Below are positions 58,930 to 64,000 of a DNA stretch of 64,000 bases, one piece after another (within the stretch, counting starts at the first letter, position 1; each line of letters starts with the position of its first letter). The stretch lies in NCBI RefSeq assembly GCF_024679245.1, contig NC_090174.1:15021350-15085349 (forward strand), in the 5' to 3' direction. The translations under genes and the position numbers were made by a program. The stretch comes from Pseudorasbora parva (Eukaryota; Chordata; Actinopteri; Cypriniformes; Gobionidae). A model generated the notes under the pieces. The model was not told the DNA's origin. It did not search any database and saw nothing but the letters and a program-made list of their open reading frames with translations.

Positions 58930-60480
58930 ACACCCCCGCGGGGTCTTGAAAAGTCTTAAAAGGTGATAAATCAATTTTGGGAAAATTAAGACCCTTATAA
59001 AGTATTAAAAAGTCTTATCACGGCTTTATAAAGTCTTACATTTTGAAAGTATTTTGTTCAAGCTTTGTCAAAAGAGTTTGACTCCAAAAAGTATTTATGA
59101 ATATATTTCTTTTCATCCCCATAAGTATTAAAAAACAACGGGGCGCTCAGTCTGAGATCGGCTCGGAGCGCGCGAGCCAGAGATGGACATCAGCACCACC
59201 ACCAGCCAAATGCGGCTGATTTTGAGTTGTGGCGGTAAACTTGCTTCACCTACCGAACTGTTTCACCTCTTTGTAAACTTTGTTCAATGCATGCGAGTGC
59301 TGCCGTATGTGCGCATATAACCAGTTGTTTTCTCCATCATCACTCGCGTGAAGACGCGCTGTGAGACTCGTGAAGAAAAGTGAAGATCTGACGCTGGGCA
59401 TCATCCGAGAGCGCGCGCTCGTCTCACAGCGCGCAAATATTGAGTTCTCTTTCAAGTCTTGCGCTTAAACAGACAAACTCACACAAGAAGTATGTCAACA
59501 TGTCTATATTGATGAGTATCTTAGCAGACATAGTCTGAATATGCCTTAAGTGAACTGTATAGTATGCACAGTCGAGAAAGACGAGCATATCCCTGCATCA
59601 GGTCTTAAAGGCGCAGTAGCCTTTACTGCAGCCTGAGTGATGTCCTTATATTTAGTTTGACATTAAACAATGCTCTTGATTGAATAGCTTTTGTAAGTTT
59701 AATAAGGATTAATCTTTCATTTAAACGGTTAAATATGCAGTTATTTTACATTTGATTACTTTATTCAATTTCTGTAACTTTCTGCAGGCCAGTAGGCATG
59801 AACATTATTATTTAATGTACACATGAGTGAGGTCGAGTTAAACTTTTAAGTTTGAATTTATTTTTTGGTTTTCGGCTTTGGTTTCTTCTTTTTTGGTTTC
59901 GGCCAAGAATTTTGATTTCGGTGCATCCCAATCCCTACTGACAATGTTCTGCTCGGTATGTTGTCAACATGCTTCAAAGATGCCAAAACAAATAGTTTCA
60001 TTCTTGGGACTAAAAACCATAAAACTGGAAGCCATAAAAGACCACAAATCATCGTAAAAATGTCAGAATTTCATTGAGACTTGAGATTAAATAAATTATT
60101 GTAGAGCTTGTAGTATTAATTTTCACATGCAGTTACACATTGTCGGTTAAAAACAAAAAAGTGGCTGGTAAAAACATTGAGTGGTAGACTTTGAAAAAAG
60201 TTCGTTTCCATCCCTGGCGAGCGCCGTCTACGGGTGACGTCATGTATTTTGCGAAATGCGCAGTTAGGTGATGTGTCGCCCTCCATACGTTGCGAAACAG
60301 AGATGCAAAATAAACTTTACGAAATTGGCCTACGATAGAGATTTTAAGTCTACATTCGACTACAATTGTTTATTAAAGGTTTCTTGCCGATTAGAACTTA
60401 AAGTGCGATGAGGTCTTAAAATATTTTGAGAAGGTCTTTAAAAAGTCTTAAAAAGGTATTGAAATTAACTTCAGGATTCC
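58930..60480. repeat. Dispersed repeat rich in AAGTCTTAAAA
   Basis: Left GGGTCTTGAAAAGTCTTAAA, right GGTCTTTAAAAAGTCTTAAA. Inside, 59820-59935 looks like the end of a hAT (GGTTTCGGCC, TTTCGGTGCATCCC). Borders not fixed; probably several overlapping elements. Confidence 0.4.
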
Positions 60481-60955
60481 TCCATATACCCTGTAACATG
60501 ACATCATGACTTTGCGTAAACGTACACGGCACTTTCTAAAGCCAAGTGGCGTGTTATCTGTATGCATTTTGAGCTATCCGCGTGTATGTGTACACCACGT
60601 TATTCCGCCAACCTGATCTCACATAATTCCGTGAAATGAACCCAGACCCGTACCTCAAAATCCTTGGTAGTTTTACGGAATCGCCGAAAATTCTGTGATG
60701 GGTCCACGGAAGTGATGGCATGTAAGACAATGACAAGCAGCATTTGTGGTCCACACACAGATTGCCAACACACATTCAGTTCTTTGCATTTGTAAAAGTA
60801 GACATGATTTTATGAATATTTATACGTACACAAGACACACAAGAGCCAATGGCATTTTACAATCAAAGCTGACGTAATGACGCAATTGGTCATGAGACAT
60901 ACGAGTCAATGCTGTCAAAGCTGATGTGACGTTTCTTCTGGCGGCAATATTTTAA

Positions 60956-61790
60956 AGGGGTGATGAATTGAGGAATCAACTTTCTCTTGAGTTTTTTATA
61001 TATAAAATGTCATGACAATCTAAGATTATCCTCTAAGATTCAGAGCTGAAAACTTCCTTTTTTGTCAAAGAAAAGCTTTTATAGACACCAGGCCCAGCAA
61101 ATAGTCTTGTGCTTCATACTTACATCATGGCGCAACGAGAAACCGCATCTACAGCGCGTCTAATCCAGTAGCCCTGCCCACAGACTCATGGAGGGCTCGT
61201 GCGAGCTAGCCAGCAACAATAAACATGCAGAGGAATATTGCAAGATATTGCGCTATTCCTGTTTGAAGAAGAACACAGTCGCCACATAAGTTTCATTCTG
61301 ATCCTAATATTAAGAATGTGTGGTTGAACTTTATGTCTAACAGAACATACCTTTAGCACGCTGGACTCAGAGATGTATGGGCCAGGGCTTGCCTTTTTTT
61401 TTTTTTTTTTTTTAAGGGCTTGCGCGTGTGTGCGCACTGTTCACGCTTATCTTGTCCGATCTTGTGGGCTATGTGTAATATAAAAATAATGATTTATTTC
61501 TCATTGACCTGCGATTGATTGGACTATTGTATTTGTTTGATAAAGAAGTTTACGAGTCCTGTGATCGAGAAAATCATTCTGGTTGTCGCTTCTCCCCCAT
61601 CTCTCCTCTCCCTCGTGAACTGACAGCGGAGCTGAAGATCATTTAAAATGCAAATATTATCAAAGCCTAGCCGTGGGAGTTTAGTTTCCAAGTCTCCAGT
61701 GCGGCACGCCCATCAAAACCCAGCGTTTTGGAGAGAGCCTCAAAACCAGTGTAGAAAATAGCCTATTACCTATTAGTTATGATGATTTTG
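60956..61790 (-). mobile_element. Inverted copy of the TTAA element at 24942-27103
   Basis: TTAA at 60952-60955, then AGGGGTGATGAATTGAGGAA; ACACCAGGCCCAGCAAATAG and AAAATCATTCTGGTTGTCGC are inverse matches to 24942-27103. The far end stops near 61790 without a clear terminus. It lacks the Harbinger and LTR-like inserts. Confidence 0.75.
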
Positions 61791-62110
61791 AATTTTTGGG
61801 GATTTTCTTCACACAAATCAATCGTTTGGCCTCGGAACACTCTGGATATTTGTACTTTCGGAATAAATTGTTCCTGCAGTCATAGCTGCCTGTTATATCC
61901 TGTTTTTTATAATACACAAATGGGTAGGTTTAGGGAAGAGTTTGAGCTACTCATTCAAAGTGTGTCTGAATATATGTGTGTGTCAAAGGTAACTGGATTT
62001 ATAAACATGCTAAATTATGTTTTTTGTTGAAAATGTAAAAATGCAGAATGTTTCTAGTGATGGGTAGGTTTAGTGTGTGTGTGTGTGTGAGTGAGTGTGT
62101 AATGGGTAGG

Positions 62111-63525
62111 TAGGGGTGTAATGGTATACACGTATTCGTACCGAACCGTTTCGGTTCAGGCCTTTCGGTACGGTGCACATGTGTACCGAACTGTGCGAAT
62201 GGAATCATTAACAGTTTACAGTCGGCTTGTTTTAAGCGCGGAACATACTTCAAGCCGAGTCCCCACGCGAACATATTAGGTATTCAGTCCATTTCTGCAC
62301 AAAATTCAAACGATAATTCAAATTCAAACGATGCTGTTTTGACGCTCTTTCATGTGATGTGACTGATCACAGTATAGTACGCGTCAGTTTAAACGGCTGC
62401 GGTGCGTGAGTGAACGCCATCCTCTCTTCCTAAAGAATAAACATGAATTAATATCTCTTAAGGTATGTTGAGGAGACATTACAACTTACTGAAATGTATA
62501 GTGTAGCAAAGTTCGGATAGAAGGAAGGAAGAGGACACGGGGGTCGGCAGGACTGTTGATGCTCTTTATTCTCAAAACTTAAATCACAACGTGCACACTT
62601 CAGCGTGTGTCTTTTCTCATATGCTCAGTCTCTGTTTTACTTCCGGGTCACACAACTTCCGGGTTCCGGATAACTCAGGGTCTCTTCCGGTGTCGCACCA
62701 ACAGTCCGACTCGCTCTCTCCCTGGTCTCTGGTTCCGCTGGTGTTTTATCCCGTCTCCGCGCTCATTACTGGAACAAGAGACAGGTGTTATTACTCTGCG
62801 TCCAACCCACTCACTTACCGCTCGTCCCGCGGCTCTCTCTCCCGCTGCAGACCTCGCTGAACCACGCCCCCCTTGCCACATATAGTTTGTTGTGTAATCG
62901 CTCAATCTGTGTTTCAACCACGGGAAGACAACAGCTTGAGAACAATGTCCCTATCACATTTACCTCAGGCAAGTCATTCCGTGTCCACCCCACAGCTGTT
63001 AGTTCATATGCACTATATTAGCATATATATATTCATTATATTCTACCTAACCTGTTAGTGATGTCTTGTTTGTTTAATGCATGTTTAAATAAATCTGTCA
63101 TGATTTGACAGCTGTGTATAAATTATTATATTTCAACAACGAATAGGTGAAAAACATAATAATAATTAGATTAAGAAGTTAATGCAAAAACGGCCTCATG
63201 TGAAGCTTATGAGTGTTGATTATTGTATCGAAAAATAAATAGCTGGATTGAGGCTAATAGTTGTGCTCTGTTGTTAACCTTTAATATGATAATGTGTAGC
63301 CTAAGTAAGAACTCCCTATATAGCTATCTTTAAGAAACTTTTAGTTATAATTGAATTAATTTAAGGACAGACACATTTTTTTCTTCAGTGTATATATATA
63401 CCACTGTTGAATAAAAATAAATAAAAAGCTATTTTGTAAAACTGCTGTACCAAAATCGTACCGAATCGTGACTTCAAAACCGAAGTACGTACCGAACCGT
63501 CAGATTTGTGTACCGTACACCCCTA
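62111..63525. mobile_element. Non-autonomous hAT element, 1415 bp including an LTR
   Basis: TAGGGGTGTAATGGTATAC and GTACCGTACACCCCTA; flanks tgggtagg / ggggtagg agree at 7 of 8. Subterminal TACCGAACCG repeats on both sides resemble the hAT at 782-2134. Confidence 0.88.
62502..62880 (-). mobile_element. Solo LTR, 379 bp, inside the hAT
   Basis: TATAG duplicated at 62497-62501 and 62881-62885. On the minus strand it begins TGTGGCAAGGGGGGCGTGG, has AATAAAGAGC (polyadenylation signal, near 62565) and ends TTTGCTACA: TG...CA borders. No internal retrotransposon sequence remains, so it arose by LTR-LTR recombination. Probably Gypsy-type (inference). Confidence 0.85.
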
Positions 63526-63533
63526 GGGGTAGG

Positions 63534-64000
63534 GGCAGTATAGAATGGAACGGCATTGATAAACACGCTAAAAAGCGATTATGCGTCTTGATAGCATGCC
63601 AAAATGGCATATGAATTGGCGTATCATACATATGCTATTTCATGAAATCAGTCACACAAAGTGTGTTCACACTTGGCAGGTTCATTTAGATTTAAACAAC
63701 TGGTGTGATTACTCTGTTAGTTTGGCTCATTTGAATGAGTGTGAACACTGCCATCCGAACCCTGGTATACACCAAACAAGCAAATCTTGACCCCTAAATG
63801 GTGGTTCTTGGTCCTCTTCCAAACTAACTATGGTCTGGTTTGACTGAACATGGATCAAATACATCTAAACAAATCGAAAACAGGATGTTATATTAAAAGA
63901 TGCATCCCTAAAAAGGATAGAATTTAGATGGTGGCCATTATAGAACCGCATCTTAGCAGATGTGTGTGTGTGTGTGAGAGAAATTTTCCTGCCACTGTTT
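63534..64000. other. Intron or intergenic end segment
   Basis: No exon or borders; GCATGCCAAAATGGCAT palindrome near 63594 and a short (GT)n at 63961-63976. Confidence 0.45.

Overview
The window is vertebrate DNA, most likely from a teleost and probably a cyprinid. It is intron-rich, AT-rich, full of di- and tetranucleotide microsatellites, and packed with fish-type mobile elements: Tc1, hAT, PIF/Harbinger-like and TTAA-target MITEs, DIRS-type YR retrotransposons, L2/CR1-group LINEs and 5S-derived SINE3. The organism call is inference from this repeat spectrum; no species marker was found.

Two host genes are supported. On the minus strand, positions 547-32820 hold the first 12 coding exons of a class I cytokine receptor of the gp130/LIFR/OSMR/IL31RA group. 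All splice sites can be placed and the reading phase holds through about 484 codons: signal peptide, one cytokine-receptor homology region, then fibronectin III domains. The membrane-spanning and cytoplasmic exons lie beyond the left edge. The usual WSXWS box is absent. On the plus strand, 46670-46933 looks like the acidic first coding exon of an unidentified gene, preceded by a CCAAT/GC-box promoter; its next exon was not found in the remaining 17 kb. The two genes are head-to-head, about 13.8 kb apart.

Layout. 1-2.6 kb: exons 12 and 11 plus a hAT element containing a small TA-target MITE. 2.6-16.9 kb: a 14.3 kb intron filled by a truncated DIRS element, a dead Tc1 copy, a broken LINE interrupted by a MITE and a retroposon, SINE3, and MITEs. 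16.9-17.4 kb: exons 10 and 9. 17.6-23.6 kb: an antisense L2 LINE holding another LINE, then a three-layer MITE nest. 23.7-28.1 kb: exons 8-6 with a TTAA-target element holding a Harbinger-type MITE. 28.3-31.2 kb: a long inverted-repeat TTAA element with a THAP-like start, and a TACAG-ended MITE that stops 35 bp from exon 5. 31.2-32.8 kb: exons 5-1. 33-46 kb: intergenic, with Tc1-derived MITE, SINE3, and a nest (MITE, then TTAA element, then DIRS) at 39.4-45.0 kb. 46.4-64 kb: promoter, exon 1 and intron of the plus-strand gene, with TTAA elements, two hATs (one holding a solo LTR) and a LINE tail.

No intact transposase, reverse transcriptase or recombinase gene was found; every mobile-element ORF is broken. 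No tRNA, CRISPR array, operon or prokaryotic signal was seen.
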